Origin: Bacteroidota bacterium
GTDB lineage: Bacteria > Bacteroidota > Bacteroidia > Bacteroidales > PUMT01
Assembly: GCA_003551495.1 (NCBI GenBank)
Contig: PUMT01000175.1
Location: 1-33,586 of the forward strand
Direction: 5' to 3'
Length of the DNA: 33,586 bases
Shown: positions 16,102 through 24,208 of the stretch, one piece after another
Layout of the letters: every line of letters begins with the position of its first letter
Position numbering within the stretch: the stretch's first letter is position 1
Position numbers and translations under genes: made by a program
Notes under the pieces: model-generated
The model's database searches: none
What the model saw: the letters and a program-made list of their open reading frames with translations, nothing else
What the model was told of the DNA's origin: nothing

Positions 16102-17124
16102 TTATTCTATTTTCCGGGCAAACTTTTCAAGAAATATCCTGCCGGTCCATTCAACGGTCTCATTTATGGGAGTAAATTTATATGAAAGTGTTTGCTCAAT
16201 TTTTTCACTGGAATAATAAGTTTTGCTTCTCCCGGCTCTTGCCATCTCTTTTGTAAGCACAGGTTTTGAAAAAAACAGTTTGCTTTTTAGCCAGGCCAGT
16301 CTCCAGCCAACTTCAAGCATTCTTTCAGAAGCAGGTACTTTAGGGCCTTGTAAACCAAGGGAGCCGGCTATCATATCAAACAGCTGCTTGTATGACAGGT
16401 TTTCAGAATTCAGAATAAACCTTTCACCCTTAACCGGACAATCCATGAGCCGGATCATACATCTGCAAACATCACGTACATCCACAAACCCGGTAACCCC
16501 GGTTGTGTAATATTTCATGCCACGGTATATCCTGTAAAAAAAGGACGGGCTGCCCCTTTTCCAGCTACCAGGCCCGAGAATAACCGAAGGATTTACTATT
16601 ACTGCATTGAGACCCTCATTAATCCCTTTCCATACCTCCATTTCCGAATGAAATTTACTCACAGAATAGGCACTTTTCCTTCCGTTGTTCTTCCAAATAT
16701 CAGTCTCCCCTGTCATTTTACCTTCAGCAGCTTTTCCCATCGCAGCAACAGAACTGACATGGCAAAATTTTTCAACTCCTGTTTTAAGGGCCCCGTAAAC
16801 CAGGTTTGAAGTTCCTTCAATATTGTTTTCGATCATCCTGCGGCGATCGGACGGATCAAACGAAACAGATGATGCAGCATGGTAAACCTTTGTGACTCCA
16901 TCAAGTGCATCCTCAACTGAAACAGGATCCAGCATATCACCTTCAACCCACCTTAAGCGGCTGAAAAGTTCATCGGGATCATCTCTGTAAAAGCTGAAAA
17001 CCTCCCTGACCCCTTCAAGATTTGATGTACTCCTTCTTAATGCCTTAACTTCTGAATTTTCAGAGGCCAGAGTGTAAAGAAGGTGAGAGCCGAGAAAACC
17101 GGTGCCACCTGTTACCAGTATCAT
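16102..17124 (-). CDS. NAD(P)-dependent epimerase/reductase, extended SDR
   Basis: This 340-residue extended short-chain dehydrogenase/reductase has the N-terminal dinucleotide-binding loop TGGTGFLGS (5-13), the catalytic Y153-x3-K157 (AYSVSKFHSE) and an upstream serine (HVSSVAAMG). It is closest in feel to the dihydroflavonol-4-reductase-like or NAD-dependent epimerase/dehydratase group. The substrate may be a nucleotide sugar, an isoprenoid or another carbonyl compound and cannot be decided here. It is divergent from ribE and stands alone on its strand. Confidence 0.85.
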   Translation of the reverse strand: MILVTGGTGFLGSHLLYTLASENSEVKALRRSTSNLEGVREVFSFYRDDPDELFSRLRWVEGDMLDPVSVEDALDGVTKVYHAASSVSFDPSDRRRMIENNIEGTSNLVYGALKTGVEKFCHVSSVAAMGKAAEGKMTGETDIWKNNGRKSAYSVSKFHSEMEVWKGINEGLNAVIVNPSVILGPGSWKRGSPSFFYRIYRGMKYYTTGVTGFVDVRDVCRCMIRLMDCPVKGERFILNSENLSYKQLFDMIAGSLGLQGPKVPASERMLEVGWRLAWLKSKLFFSKPVLTKEMARAGRSKTYYSSEKIEQTLSYKFTPINETVEWTGRIFLEKFARKIE

Positions 17125-17140
17125 AAAATATGCTTTTTCT

Positions 17141-17171
17141 CAAAAGTAAAAAAAGGAGACGGGAAAACGAA
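17141..17171 (-). promoter_or_regulatory. Candidate promoter for the SDR gene
   Basis: On the minus strand TTCG (17171-17168), a 19-nt spacer and TACTTTTG (17148-17141) fit the -33/-7 layout. The leader before the ATG at 17124 would be only about 10 nt. Confidence 0.5.
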
Positions 17172-17194
17172 GATAATTCCTCAAAAGGGAAATT

Positions 17195-17211
17195 TTTCTG
17201 TTTAACAGAAA
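17195..17211. promoter_or_regulatory. 17-bp palindrome, candidate operator
   Basis: TTTCTGTT and AACAGAAA form perfect 8-bp arms around a single T, in the divergent region between the SDR gene and ribE. It lies just upstream of the candidate SDR promoter, a position suitable for a dimeric regulator. Confidence 0.4.
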
Positions 17212-17398
17212 TCTTATTCTGCCTGAATCTGACAAAATGAGATACTCATAATAAACTATCGAAACCGTATTGAATTATTAAGGTTTAGCTCTCTAATCTT
17301 CCTCAGGTTTGAATAATTTCAGATGATTCTCGAGTTTGCCGGTAACAGAAATATTGATTATTTTAGCAGGCACAATCAAAAAATTTAAAAAGCAGATT

Positions 17399-18001
17399 AT
17401 GTTTTCAGGAATCGTAGAAGAAGCAGCACCAGTTGTAGATCTTAAAAAGGAGGGAGGGAACCTTCATATAACCATGGAGTGTTCTTTCGCAAATGAGCTG
17501 AAGATTGACCAAAGCATTTCACATAACGGGGTTTGCCTCACAGTTGTCAAAACAACAGGCAAAACTTACACTGTTACCGCAATAAAGGAAACACTTGAAA
17601 AATCGAACCTGGGGTTATTGAAAACCGGGGATAAGGTGAATTTGGAACGCAGTCTGAGAATTGACAGCCTGCTTGACGGGCATCTGGTTCAGGGGCATGT
17701 TGACCAAACAGCAACTTGCACTGATGTAAGGGAAGCAGATGGCAGCTGGTATTTCTCCTTTGAATACGAGCCTTCATCAGACGAGTTTATAACTGTGGAA
17801 AAGGGATCCATATCAATAAACGGTATAAGTATGACAGTTGTTAATTCTAAAGAGGGTTCATTTGAAGTGGCCGTTATACCATTTACCTATGAAGTGACAA
17901 ACTTTCACCAGATAAAGCCCGGCACAGTGGTTAACCTTGAATTTGACGTTATTGGAAAGTATATCGCAAAAATTGTCAAACAACAACTTGGCAAAGAGTG
18001 A
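17399..18001 (+). CDS. ribE: Riboflavin synthase alpha chain
   Basis: The enzyme dismutates two 6,7-dimethyl-8-ribityllumazine molecules to riboflavin. The 200-residue protein shows the two homologous lumazine-binding domains: the first opens with MFSGIVEEA and contains SHNGVCLTV, the second opens with DGHLVQGHVD and contains SINGISMTV. Length and layout are normal. A reading from 17336 would add 21 residues; ATG at 17399 matches the near-invariant MF(S/T)GI N-terminus of the family. No FMN riboswitch was recognised upstream, and no other riboflavin genes lie nearby. Confidence 0.95.
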   Translation: MFSGIVEEAAPVVDLKKEGGNLHITMECSFANELKIDQSISHNGVCLTVVKTTGKTYTVTAIKETLEKSNLGLLKTGDKVNLERSLRIDSLLDGHLVQGHVDQTATCTDVREADGSWYFSFEYEPSSDEFITVEKGSISINGISMTVVNSKEGSFEVAVIPFTYEVTNFHQIKPGTVVNLEFDVIGKYIAKIVKQQLGKE

Positions 18002-18071
18002 TCCTTTTTTGTTTTCGTAATCTAAATAAACTGTAACTTTCAGCAGTTCGCCGTTTTTGGGAACCCGCCAA

Positions 18072-18102
18072 TTGTTTTTTTTCAAACATAACTCTATCTT
18101 TG
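18072..18102 (+). promoter_or_regulatory. Candidate ileS promoter
   Basis: TTG at 18072-18074, a 20-nt spacer and TATCTTTG at 18095-18102 match the Bacteroidota consensus. Transcription would begin near 18108, giving a leader of about 100 nt before the ATG at 18206. Confidence 0.55.
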
Positions 18103-18205
18103 TAAACTTTTTGTAACCAGATGGGATTGCCTGTTATGCCCCCGGGGAGAGCCTTACATGCAGCAAGCCACATATTTCACTGATAAGAAAGAAAAACAAC
18201 ATAAA

Positions 18206-21200
18206 ATGGTAAAGTTTCCTGAATATAAAAAATTGGATCTGGCATCAGTAAATCGTGAAGTCCTGGAAAAATGGAACAGTGAAAAAACTTTTGAAAAAAG
18301 CCTTACATCCCGTAAAGAGAATAAAAATTTCGTTTTTTATGAAGGCCCTCCGTCGGCAAACGGCATTCCAGGTATTCACCACGTAATGTCCCGGGCTATA
18401 AAGGATCTGTTTTGCCGCTACAAAACACTGAAAGGTTTTTATGTCGAAAGAAAAGCCGGATGGGACACTCATGGTTTGCCCGTTGAGCTGAGTGTTGAGG
18501 AAAGTATGGGAATTACGAAAGAGGATATCGGCAAAACAATTTCTGTAGAGGAGTTCAATAACGCCTGCCGCAGGGAAGTAATGAAATATACCGATGTGTG
18601 GGAGGAGCTGACCCAGAAAATGGGTTTCTGGCTTGATATGGACAACCCTTATATAACTTATGATAACAGGTATGTTGAAACTTTGTGGCACCTGCAGAAA
18701 ATGCTTTTTGAAAAGGGTTACCTGTACAAGGGATACTCCATTCAGCCCTATTCACCTGCAGCCGGAACCGGTTTGAGCACCCATGAGCTGAACCAGCCGG
18801 GATGCTACCGTGATGTCAAGGATACTACGGTTGTAGCACAGTTCAAAGTGGTAAGGAATGAGCAGTCTGAAAAATTTTTCAGTGATATTTCAACAGACAT
18901 GTTTCTGCTTGCCTGGACAACAACTCCATGGACACTTCCTTCCAACACTGCACTGGTGACAGGAGAGAACATCAGATATGTAAAAGTTCTAACATTCAAC
19001 CAGTACACCGGAATTCCGGTTACAGTTGTTCTGGCAAAAGACCGGATAAACGAATATTTCCCGGGAAGCAATGTTGATCTGGATTTTGATAATTACAAAC
19101 CGGGTGATAAAAAAGTGCCTTTCAAAATTATCGGGGAATTCAGCGGCAAAGATCTTGAGGGATTAAGTTACGAACAGTTGATGCCGCTTTCAAAACCTGA
19201 TAACGGGAAAGCTTTTATTGTTATAACAGACAATTTCGTAACTACCGATGAAGGTACAGGAATCGTTCACATAGCACCAAGCTTTGGCGCAGACGACTTC
19301 CGGATAGGGAAAGCACATGGTATCGGATCACTGACGCTGGTGGACAAAAAAGGCAAATTTACAGATGATGCCGGATGGCTTGCAGGCAAGTATGTAAAAA
19401 ATGAATACACCGAAACCCTTTCCGAAGAAGATACCACAACTGACACGGAGATTGCAGTCCGCCTCAAAAAAGAGAATAAGGCTTTCAAAGTGGAAAAATA
19501 TGTTCACTCTTATCCCCACTGCTGGCGTACAGACAAACCAATACTTTACTATCCGCTTGACTCATGGTTCATAAAGACCACCGCAGCAAAGGAAAAACTT
19601 ATAGAGCTGAACAATACCATTAACTGGAAACCCGAATCAACCGGTACCGGACGATTTGGAAAATGGCTTGAGAACCTGCAGGACTGGAACCTGTCACGAT
19701 CCAGGTCCTGGGGTACTCCACTGCCGATCTGGGTAAGCGAAGACCGGAGTGAAATGAAATGCATTGGTTCCGTGGCAGAGCTTAAAAAAGAAATTGGAAA
19801 AGCGGTAGATGCCGGTTTCATGGATGAAAATCCATTGTCAGGGTTCCGGGAAGATGATTTTTCAGATGAAAACTACAACCTTTTCGACCTTCACCGTCCT
19901 TATGTTGACTCTGTTGTTCTTGTTTCACCATCAGGTAAAAAGATGTTCCGCGAACCAGACCTGATTGATGTTTGGTTCGATTCAGGTGCCATGCCTTATG
20001 CACAATTTCACTATCCATTTGAGAACATGGATAAATTCAGGGAGAATTTCCCCGCAGATTTTATAGCTGAAGGAGTTGACCAGACCCGGGGATGGTTTTT
20101 TACATTGCATGTTATAGCCTGCATATTGTTTGACAATGTTGCTTTCAGAAATATTGTATCAAACGGCCTTGTGCTGGACAAAGCGGGGAACAAAATGTCC
20201 AAAAGGCTTGGCAATGCTGTAGATCCTTTCGAGGTAATCGAAAAATACGGAGCCGACCCGCTTCGCTGGTATATGATAACCAATGCACAGCCATGGGATA
20301 ATCTGAAATTTGATGAAAACGGCGTTGATGAAGTTAAACGGAAATTTTTTGGAACACTGTACAATACCTACTCATTTTTTGCACTTTATGCCAATATTGA
20401 CGGCTTTTCCAACAGTGAAGAAACGGTTCCGGTGAAACAAAGACCTGAAATTGACCGCTGGATCATATCCCTGCTTAATTCCATGATAAAAGATGTAGAA
20501 GAAGCCTATGAGAATTATGACCCTACAAAAGCAGGAAGGATCATTCAGCACTTTACTATTGAGCATCTCAGCAACTGGTATGTGAGACTTAACAGAAAGC
20601 GTTTCTGGGGCGGAGAAAAAAATGAAAACAAGCTGGCTGCATATCAGACCCTATATGAATGTCTTGAAAAAATAACTCTTTTGGCATCCCCCATCTCTCC
20701 CTTTTATTCTGATAAACTATATTGTGACCTTGCGGGGGCTTCAGACAGGGACAATCCGGGATCCGTTCATCTTGCAGGTTTCCCCGAATACAATGAGGAA
20801 TATATAGACGGGAAACTGGAAGAGAGAATGGACCTTGCGCAGCGTATTTGCTCAATAGTGCTTAGCCTCAGGAGAAAAGTAGGTATTAAGGTACGACAGC
20901 CTTTAGAGAAAATAATGATCCCTGTTCTTGACCCAAAACTCAAGCCGGCTGTGGAGGCAGTAAAACAGCTTATACTCACGGAAATAAATGTTAAAGGAAT
21001 TGAATTTATTTCAGACACATCAGATGTTGTTGTTAAAAAAATCAAACCATATTTCAAATCACTTGGTCCAAAATACGGACCTCTTATGAAAGAGATTAAC
21101 AGGATTTTAAGTAATTTTTCGCAGAAAGATATTATAGAACTTGAAAGAAGTGGTTTTTCCGAAATTATTACTTCTGATGGACAAAGCATAAAGCTTACTA

Positions 21201-21565
21201 TTGAAGATGTTGAGATTTTTTCAGAAGATATTCCGGGATGGCTGGTTGCAGGCGATGGTAAACTGACAGTTGCGCTGGATGTAACCGTTACCGAAGAGCT
21301 TAAACTTGAAGGGATTGCGCGGGAATTCATCAACCGGATACAAAATCTCAGAAAAGAAAGTGGCCTGGATGTTGTAGATAAAATATCCATTTTTATTCAA
21401 AAACATGATGCAATTAACAAAGCTGTTGAAAAGCATAAAAATTATATTGTTACCCAAACCCTTGCAGGTAGTATAGATCTTGTTGACAACCTGCTGAACA
21501 ACAACGCAAAGCTTGTGAAGATAGATGATGAAGTTGAAACCTATATAAAAATTGAAAAACGTTAA
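18206..21565 (+). CDS. ileS: Isoleucyl-tRNA synthetase with GXHH signature
   Basis: This class I synthetase charges tRNA-Ile. The 1119-residue protein is of the long, type 2 (eukaryote-like) kind. The HIGH site is altered: GPPSANGIPGIHH places G56-I57-H58-H59 where HxGH is normal. The second signature is KMSKR (663-667). The CP1 editing domain looks intact, with TTPWTLPSNTAL and DEGTGIVHIAPSFGADD. The GXHH rearrangement is known from a subset of type 2 IleRS and has been linked to very strong mupirocin resistance. The ATG at 18206 (MVKFPEYKKLD) is chosen over one 16 codons upstream. A DksA-like gene and lspA follow. Confidence 0.96.
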   Translation: MVKFPEYKKLDLASVNREVLEKWNSEKTFEKSLTSRKENKNFVFYEGPPSANGIPGIHHVMSRAIKDLFCRYKTLKGFYVERKAGWDTHGLPVELSVEESMGITKEDIGKTISVEEFNNACRREVMKYTDVWEELTQKMGFWLDMDNPYITYDNRYVETLWHLQKMLFEKGYLYKGYSIQPYSPAAGTGLSTHELNQPGCYRDVKDTTVVAQFKVVRNEQSEKFFSDISTDMFLLAWTTTPWTLPSNTALVTGENIRYVKVLTFNQYTGIPVTVVLAKDRINEYFPGSNVDLDFDNYKPGDKKVPFKIIGEFSGKDLEGLSYEQLMPLSKPDNGKAFIVITDNFVTTDEGTGIVHIAPSFGADDFRIGKAHGIGSLTLVDKKGKFTDDAGWLAGKYVKNEYTETLSEEDTTTDTEIAVRLKKENKAFKVEKYVHSYPHCWRTDKPILYYPLDSWFIKTTAAKEKLIELNNTINWKPESTGTGRFGKWLENLQDWNLSRSRSWGTPLPIWVSEDRSEMKCIGSVAELKKEIGKAVDAGFMDENPLSGFREDDFSDENYNLFDLHRPYVDSVVLVSPSGKKMFREPDLIDVWFDSGAMPYAQFHYPFENMDKFRENFPADFIAEGVDQTRGWFFTLHVIACILFDNVAFRNIVSNGLVLDKAGNKMSKRLGNAVDPFEVIEKYGADPLRWYMITNAQPWDNLKFDENGVDEVKRKFFGTLYNTYSFFALYANIDGFSNSEETVPVKQRPEIDRWIISLLNSMIKDVEEAYENYDPTKAGRIIQHFTIEHLSNWYVRLNRKRFWGGEKNENKLAAYQTLYECLEKITLLASPISPFYSDKLYCDLAGASDRDNPGSVHLAGFPEYNEEYIDGKLEERMDLAQRICSIVLSLRRKVGIKVRQPLEKIMIPVLDPKLKPAVEAVKQLILTEINVKGIEFISDTSDVVVKKIKPYFKSLGPKYGPLMKEINRILSNFSQKDIIELERSGFSEIITSDGQSIKLTIEDVEIFSEDIPGWLVAGDGKLTVALDVTVTEELKLEGIAREFINRIQNLRKESGLDVVDKISIFIQKHDAINKAVEKHKNYIVTQTLAGSIDLVDNLLNNNAKLVKIDDEVETYIKIEKR

Positions 21566-21584
21566 TTGCAGATTGATTAAAGTG

Positions 21585-21613
21585 TTGCAAATAATAAAAT
21601 TTTCTTACTTTTG
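21585..21613 (+). promoter_or_regulatory. Candidate promoter for the DksA-like gene
   Basis: TTG at 21585-21587, an 18-nt spacer and TACTTTTG at 21606-21613 fit the phylum consensus, although the spacer is slightly short. It allows the DksA-like gene and lspA to be expressed apart from ileS, with a leader of about 20 nt. Confidence 0.5.
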
Positions 21614-21637
21614 TGAAAATTTCTAAACCTGTCAAAG

Positions 21638-22030
21638 ATGGAAGATAACCAGAAAACTGAGAAAACGAGGTATTCGGATAAAGAGCTGGAGGAGTTCAGG
21701 GAAATCATCCTGAAAAAGCTTGAAAAAGCAAAAAAGGATTATGAACTGCTGAAAAGCACTATAACGCAGGGTGACAGCAACGATATACAGGATACATCTC
21801 CAACCTTCAAGGTTTTGGAGGAGGGAGCTTCCACCCTGTCAAAGGAAGAAGCAGGCAATCTTGCCCAAAGACAGTTAAAGTTCATTCAGCATCTTCAGGC
21901 TGCACTAATTAGAATTGAGCATAAAACTTACGGCATTTGCCGTGAAACAGGCAAACTTATTTCAAAAGAGCGCCTTCGTGCAGTACCTCATGCTACACTG
22001 AGCATTGACGCAAAGCAAAAACAAAAATAA
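21638..22030 (+). CDS. DksA/TraR-family protein lacking the zinc finger
   Basis: This 130-residue protein has the DksA/TraR layout: an N-terminal coiled coil (about 14-42 and 66-95) and the C-terminal segment YGICRETGKLISKERLRAVPHAT (split across 98-120). The canonical zinc site needs two CxxC pairs; here only C101 remains, and the second pair is replaced by SIDA. The coiled-coil tip, where DksA carries two acidic residues, contains D46 and D52 in a longer loop. DksA acts at the RNA polymerase secondary channel with ppGpp; whether this zinc-free form does so is unproven. It lies between ileS and lspA. Confidence 0.85.
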   Translation: MEDNQKTEKTRYSDKELEEFREIILKKLEKAKKDYELLKSTITQGDSNDIQDTSPTFKVLEEGASTLSKEEAGNLAQRQLKFIQHLQAALIRIEHKTYGICRETGKLISKERLRAVPHATLSIDAKQKQK

Positions 22031-22113
22031 CTTCTGTAGTCTTGCCACTGAAAAAAATTCAATGGCATAACCATAAAGTTCCCGGTTTGTTCCCCGGTTA
22101 TTTTAATAAAAAA

Positions 22114-22725
22114 ATGAAGCTGTCAATCGGACAAAAAACTCTTTTTCTCATACTGTTTGTGATTGCAGCAGATCAGGCACTTAAAATATGGGTCAAGACA
22201 AACATGATCCTTGGAGAAGAGATACCTGTTCTGGGCAACTGGTTCATAATCCACTTTACAGAAAATGTCGGCATGGCTTTCGGCCTGGAAATCGGAGGTG
22301 AATTCGGGAAATTAATTCTTAGCATTTTCAGGATAGTTGCAGTTATTGCAATAGGATGGTATATTTATTACCTGATGAGGAAAAATGCTCCTGCCGGACT
22401 GATCCTTTCACTTTCACTTATATTTTCAGGAGCACTCGGCAATATAATTGACAGTGCTTTTTATGGAATGATTTTCAATGAAAGCTATTACCAGACCGCT
22501 ACACTATTCCCGGAAGAAGGAGGATATGCCCCGTTCCTTCACGGAAGGGTTGTGGACATGTTATACTTTCCCGTATTAAGGGGATACTATCCGGAGTGGT
22601 TGCCTTTTGTTGGAGGTGAACATTTTATTTTTTTCAGGCCTGTATTCAACATTGCAGATGCTGCAATTACAACCGGTGTTGCAATTACCCTCATATTTTA
22701 CCGGGGATTTTTCCATAAGCATTAA
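22114..22725 (+). CDS. lspA: Lipoprotein signal peptidase (signal peptidase II)
   Basis: LspA is the inner-membrane aspartic protease that cleaves prolipoprotein signal peptides before the lipid-modified cysteine. The 203-residue protein has four hydrophobic segments. The catalytic aspartates are D113 (GALGNIIDSAFYG) and D182 (FNIADAAITTG), and the conserved D20 (ADQALK) and N51 (TENVGMAF) are present. A long insert between D113 and D182, with FLHGRVVDMLYFP, is usual in Bacteroidota. A reading from 22042 would add 24 non-membrane residues; ATG at 22114 is chosen. The order ileS-DksA-like-lspA recalls the ileS-lspA linkage of enterobacteria. Confidence 0.95.
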   Translation: MKLSIGQKTLFLILFVIAADQALKIWVKTNMILGEEIPVLGNWFIIHFTENVGMAFGLEIGGEFGKLILSIFRIVAVIAIGWYIYYLMRKNAPAGLILSLSLIFSGALGNIIDSAFYGMIFNESYYQTATLFPEEGGYAPFLHGRVVDMLYFPVLRGYYPEWLPFVGGEHFIFFRPVFNIADAAITTGVAITLIFYRGFFHKH

Positions 22726-22735
22726 AGATGCTTTT
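22717..22735 (+). terminator. Weak possible terminator after lspA
   Basis: AAGCAT and ATGCTT form a 6-bp stem around TAAAG, running into four T residues. It overlaps the lspA stop codon and faces a minus-strand group. The stem is short. Confidence 0.3.
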
Positions 22736-22753
22736 CCATCCCCTCCCTAAAGT

Positions 22754-22987
22754 TTATTCAGTCCTTAAATTTTCTGCAGGTATCTTTTTCCTTGCCATTA
22801 TGAAAAAGAAGTATTCAACGGCAGCCAGGAATAAAAGAGCATATCCCATTAGCTCTGTACCTTCTTCTGCCGCATTTTTGACCCATCGGTACTGATCCAC
22901 CAGAACATCCACTTCCAGAATATTTTCCCATATTATTTTGCGTCCGAAAAGGAGGGAAAATTCCCCTACCCGGTAATTATTTGAGCA
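22754..22987 (-). pseudogene. Start-less membrane-protein open frame, possible remnant
   Basis: Directly after the stop codon of the DUF2905 gene, and in the same frame, 77 sense codons run to a TAA at 22754. The translation looks protein-like: an amphipathic and charged stretch (YRVGEFSLLFGRKIIWENIL), then AAEEGTELMGYALLFLAAVE, then a hydrophobic segment ending in MARKKIPAENLRTE. No ATG occurs before codon 50 or so; a GTG would give about 53 residues. It may be the 3' end of a decayed gene, a short gene with an unusual start, or a readthrough extension. I do not recognise the family. Confidence 0.35.
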
Positions 22988-23215
22988 TTACTGAAAAAAT
23001 CTCCTGATAATATAAATTGCAACACTTAAAACAATGCTTAAAAGAATTGCTGTAGTTACCGGAAAGTAAAACCTGAAATTCTCTCTTTCAATGTATATGT
23101 CTCCGGGAAGCCTGCCCAAAAAATTGCCCCTTCCTGAAAAGAATGAAACAGCAATTCCTGCAATTATAAGCAATATACCTGTTATTACAAGTATTTTCCC
23201 CAGATGGTTAAGCAT
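22988..23215 (-). CDS. DUF2905-family small membrane protein
   Basis: This 75-residue protein has two hydrophobic helices (about 5-24 and 51-71) separated by the hydrophilic segment GRGNFLGRLPGDIYIERENF, the recognisable core of the DUF2905 family. Its function is unknown. The start is an ATG 15 bp after the stop of the metallopeptidase gene, so the two are probably co-transcribed. An in-frame open segment continues immediately after its stop codon. Confidence 0.8.
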   Translation of the reverse strand: MLNHLGKILVITGILLIIAGIAVSFFSGRGNFLGRLPGDIYIERENFRFYFPVTTAILLSIVLSVAIYIIRRFFQ

Positions 23216-23230
23216 ATATACCTCTTTTGG

Positions 23231-23941
23231 TCATTGATAATAAACCGGGTATTTCCTAATTTCATTTGCAAGTCCCCTGGCATTCCCTGAAACAATTTGC
23301 AAAAGATCCCAGAACTGTCTGCCATGGTTTTTATGGACAGTGTGAACAAGTTCATGAAGAATTACATAATCGATCAGGTGATAAGGCAACTTCATCAAGT
23401 GAATGCTTAGATTTATATTATTGGCTGCAGAACAGCTTCCCCACCTTGTCCTGCTGTCCCTTAGTGTTAGCCTCCCATACTTAAAACCATGAATTTCTGC
23501 AAGGGAATTCAGGCGTTCTGGCAGGTATTCCCGGGCTTCTATCCTGAGTGCTGCAATCACCCCCTGTTTAACGGCTGTTTGAACCTTTACACCGGCTTTA
23601 TCGAGATGAGCCGGGTAGTAGATTTTTATTAAGCCGTTATCCAGGGAAACCTTAACATCTGATTTGTTATATTTTATGAACCTCAGCGAAAATCTCCGGG
23701 TCAGCTTATCTGTATCCGTGTCGTACACGACTTTGGCAGACGATATCTCATCAAGTTTTTTTATAATCCACTTATAATTTCTCTTAATAAAAATTTCACC
23801 CATCCTGTAAGTACAAAACGATGGGATGGTAACCCTTACCCTTCTGCCAGGCCTTACAGAAAGGGTTATTCTTTTGGCAGTTCTGGTTTTTACAAGGAGA
23901 ACTTCCCCTATTTCCGGATACTGTTTTGTTATGCTGGCCAT
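23231..23941 (-). CDS. YgjP-like metallopeptidase domain protein
   Basis: This 236-residue protein of the YgjP/DUF45 family has the zinc-metallopeptidase motif HELVH (196-200) with a third ligand in NHGRQFW (H206), preceded by the typical TRWGSCS stretch. The N-terminal part (VLLVKTRTAKRITLSVRPG) is the usual small beta domain. The physiological substrate of the family is unknown. Another in-frame ATG at 23983 would add 14 residues; a candidate promoter between the two (-7 box at 23954-23947) favours the start at 23941. DUF2905 follows in the same direction. Confidence 0.82.
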   Translation of the reverse strand: MASITKQYPEIGEVLLVKTRTAKRITLSVRPGRRVRVTIPSFCTYRMGEIFIKRNYKWIIKKLDEISSAKVVYDTDTDKLTRRFSLRFIKYNKSDVKVSLDNGLIKIYYPAHLDKAGVKVQTAVKQGVIAALRIEAREYLPERLNSLAEIHGFKYGRLTLRDSRTRWGSCSAANNINLSIHLMKLPYHLIDYVILHELVHTVHKNHGRQFWDLLQIVSGNARGLANEIRKYPVYYQ

Positions 23942-23946
23942 AAATG

Positions 23947-23977
23947 CAATATTAAAAAGTCTGACTGAGCGAGTCAA
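23947..23977 (-). promoter_or_regulatory. Candidate promoter for the metallopeptidase gene
   Basis: On the minus strand TTG (23977-23975), a 20-nt spacer and TAATATTG (23954-23947, one mismatch) fit the consensus. The start site would be at or just before the ATG at 23941, giving an almost leaderless message. It lies downstream of the alternative ATG at 23983. Confidence 0.35.
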
Positions 23978-24208
23978 GTTCATCTGTTTTTTTTACCAAT
24001 AATTGTACAATTAAAGTAACTAAATTATATTTGGAACATTTTTAACATTAATTAACCCTTATAATTCCCTACATTATTGTTCATTGTAAATAATAAAAAC
24101 TATTTTTGGCAGATAAGTTTTGAACATAAAAAAACCAAATCAGTTGTTCTCATATAATCATTTTTCTACATCCGTCAATATACAGTATTAACATTCAACA
24201 AAAACAAT

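Noticed and set aside
17212-17398. FMN riboswitch upstream of ribE
   Set aside because: None of the conserved FMN element blocks could be found in the 274-bp divergent region.
20767-21390. Long minus-strand open frame (207 codons) inside ileS
   Set aside because: It is antisense to a conserved gene, is rich in Ser and Ile as expected for a reversed frame, and shows no domain.
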